Shown here one piece after another: positions 8,303 through 9,326 of a stretch of 9,326 nt of DNA. The translations under genes and the position numbers were made by a program. The first letter of the stretch is position 1; each line of letters starts with the position of its first letter. The stretch comes from an uncultured bacterium (GTDB taxonomy: Bacteria > Verrucomicrobiota > Kiritimatiellia > RFP12 > UBA1067). The DNA is taken from positions 1-9,326 of the forward strand of contig CACZAK010000193.1 in the NCBI GenBank assembly GCA_902779075.1, in the 5' to 3' direction. The notes beneath the pieces were generated by a model, which worked only from the letters and a program-made list of their open reading frames with translations, was not told the origin of the DNA and made no database searches.

Positions 8303-9219
8303 CCGACGTTTTTCAGCAGCAGCTGCGCGAATTGCTTTCGGGCGACTACGGCGAGATATTCGAGATGTGGTTCGACGGCGCGAATGGCGGCGACGGATAT
8401 TACGGCGGTGCGCGGGAGAAGCGCAAGATCCCCGACGGATACTACCGCTACGATACGGAAACGTTCGCGATGGTGCGAAAGCTCCAGCCGAAGGTTTGCA
8501 TCTTCAACGAGATGGACGAGGCGGACTTCCGCTTTGGCGGGAACGAAATGGGTCTTGTCGATCCCGATTCCCGCTCGACAATCGGACATTACGACGGCGT
8601 ATGGGATCACTACAAGCTTGTCGCCAACGTTGGTGCGACGGACGGCACGACGTTCCATCCGATAGAAGCTGACTTCCCGCTTCGCAAGGGCTGGTTCTAT
8701 CACGAAAGCGAGCGCGGCACGACAAGAAGCGCGGCATATCTGACGAAACTTTATCTTTCGTCAGTCGGCAACGCCTCGACGATGAATATCGGCATCGCGC
8801 CGAACAAGGACGGACTTCTCGACGCGGACGACGTAAAGGCGCTTGCTGGATTCAAGACTCTTAAAGACGCACTCTTTGCGCACGAAGTGAAGCAGAGTGA
8901 ATCGTTCAATGTCGTCGTCATGCGGGAGGACATTTCAAAAGGCGAGCAGGTTGACGAATGGGAGTTCGTCGCGGACGGCAAGACGATTCTGCGCGGCAAG
9001 TCGATTGGCCTAAAGCGCATCCGCGTTCTTGAAGCGCCTTGCGCGGCGAAGTCGTGTGAAGTCAGGGTGCTGAAGAACGGCGGAGCGTTTCAGGGCGTCT
9101 CGTTCAAGCTCTGCCGCGCCGACCCTGAACTTGTGCGCCTCGTCCTTTCCGCAACCACCGAATCCGGCGAGACCGACACCGCCAAGTGGATGACGGCGAC
9201 ATCGGATATTTGGCAGTAG
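8284..9219 (+). CDS. GH29 alpha-L-fucosidase, C-terminal part displaced by frameshift
   Basis: This is the rest of the fucosidase begun at about 7907, in a different frame. Similarity starts at GTEKYVTDVFQQQL (from 8284) and runs on through DYGEIFEMWFDGANGGDGYYGG, where the Asp at 8374-8376 (in WFDGANG) is the expected GH29 nucleophile. Next come the LQPKVCIF strand, FHPIEADFPLRKGWFYHESE and SSVGNASTMNIGIAPNKDGLL, all expected in order for the AtFUC1-like group. The last ~100 residues are a beta-rich C-terminal domain, and the gene ends with TAG directly followed by TGA (9217-9222). No ribosome site or signal peptide precedes it. The frame is open back to an ATG at 8080, but that stretch is a shadow of the upstream frame. 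It is therefore a piece of the fusion gene and not a separate gene: either a sequence or assembly error or a real inactivating deletion. Confidence 0.82.
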   Translation, partial: GTEKYVTDVFQQQLRELLSGDYGEIFEMWFDGANGGDGYYGGAREKRKIPDGYYRYDTETFAMVRKLQPKVCIFNEMDEADFRFGGNEMGLVDPDSRSTIGHYDGVWDHYKLVANVGATDGTTFHPIEADFPLRKGWFYHESERGTTRSAAYLTKLYLSSVGNASTMNIGIAPNKDGLLDADDVKALAGFKTLKDALFAHEVKQSESFNVVVMREDISKGEQVDEWEFVADGKTILRGKSIGLKRIRVLEAPCAAKSCEVRVLKNGGAFQGVSFKLCRADPELVRLVLSATTESGETDTAKWMTATSDIWQ

Positions 9220-9326
9220 TGAACCTTTGTCTTTTCTTCGAGGGTACGGGGCGGGGCGTCGCGGGGTGTATCACAAATGTGACGCGCTTGCGCGACCTTT
9301 GCGTGGATGACTCGCGGCAGAAGCTA

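Noticed and set aside
9258..9296. Inverted repeats after the last gene (GTCGCG/CGCGAC, TCACA-N2-TGTGA, CGCG-CTTG-CGCG) as terminator or CRP site
   Set aside because: The stems are short, no T-run follows, and the TCACA/TGTGA order is the reverse of the CRP consensus; chance is likely in GC-rich DNA.

Overview
The window is a GC-rich, tightly packed, single-strand (+) run of secreted carbohydrate-active enzymes. The genes follow one another with gaps of 5 bp, an overlap at the stop/start, and 41 bp, so they look like one operon or one block of a polysaccharide-utilisation region. There are no RNA genes, mobile elements, CRISPR arrays, regulators or transporters. The run of signal-peptide glycosidases without SusC/SusD-type genes, and the unusual cysteine richness, suggest a PVC-superphylum bacterium (Kiritimatiellota, Lentisphaerota or Verrucomicrobiota, possibly a gut or sediment metagenome). 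This assignment is inference, because no taxonomic marker is present.

Layout: (1) 2-1537, the 3' part of a gene whose product carries a CBM9-like/DOMON-type beta-sandwich; its true start is probably off the left edge. (2) 1543-3495, a secreted clan GH-A (GH5-like) glycosidase with a GH42-like arrangement of TIM barrel, Rossmann/GATase-like domain and small C-terminal beta-domain. (3) 3495-6254, a secreted GH2-family beta-glycosidase with the acid/base and nucleophile glutamates in place. (4) 6296-9219, a gene that reads as a GH36-like alpha-galactosidase fused in frame to a GH29 alpha-L-fucosidase. This fourth gene is broken by a frameshift at about 8282-8284, so it appears as two overlapping reading frames (6296-8302 and 8284-9219). 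The last 107 bp hold nothing I can name.

Together the enzymes would remove alpha-galactose, alpha-fucose and beta-linked sugars and cut a beta-linked backbone. This fits a branched, fucosylated and galactosylated glycan such as a host glycan or a plant hemicellulose; the exact substrate cannot be read from the sequence. The most notable item is the alpha-galactosidase/alpha-fucosidase fusion. The second is the frameshift, which lies between the fucosidase substrate-binding half and its nucleophile and is best explained as four bases missing relative to the family pattern.
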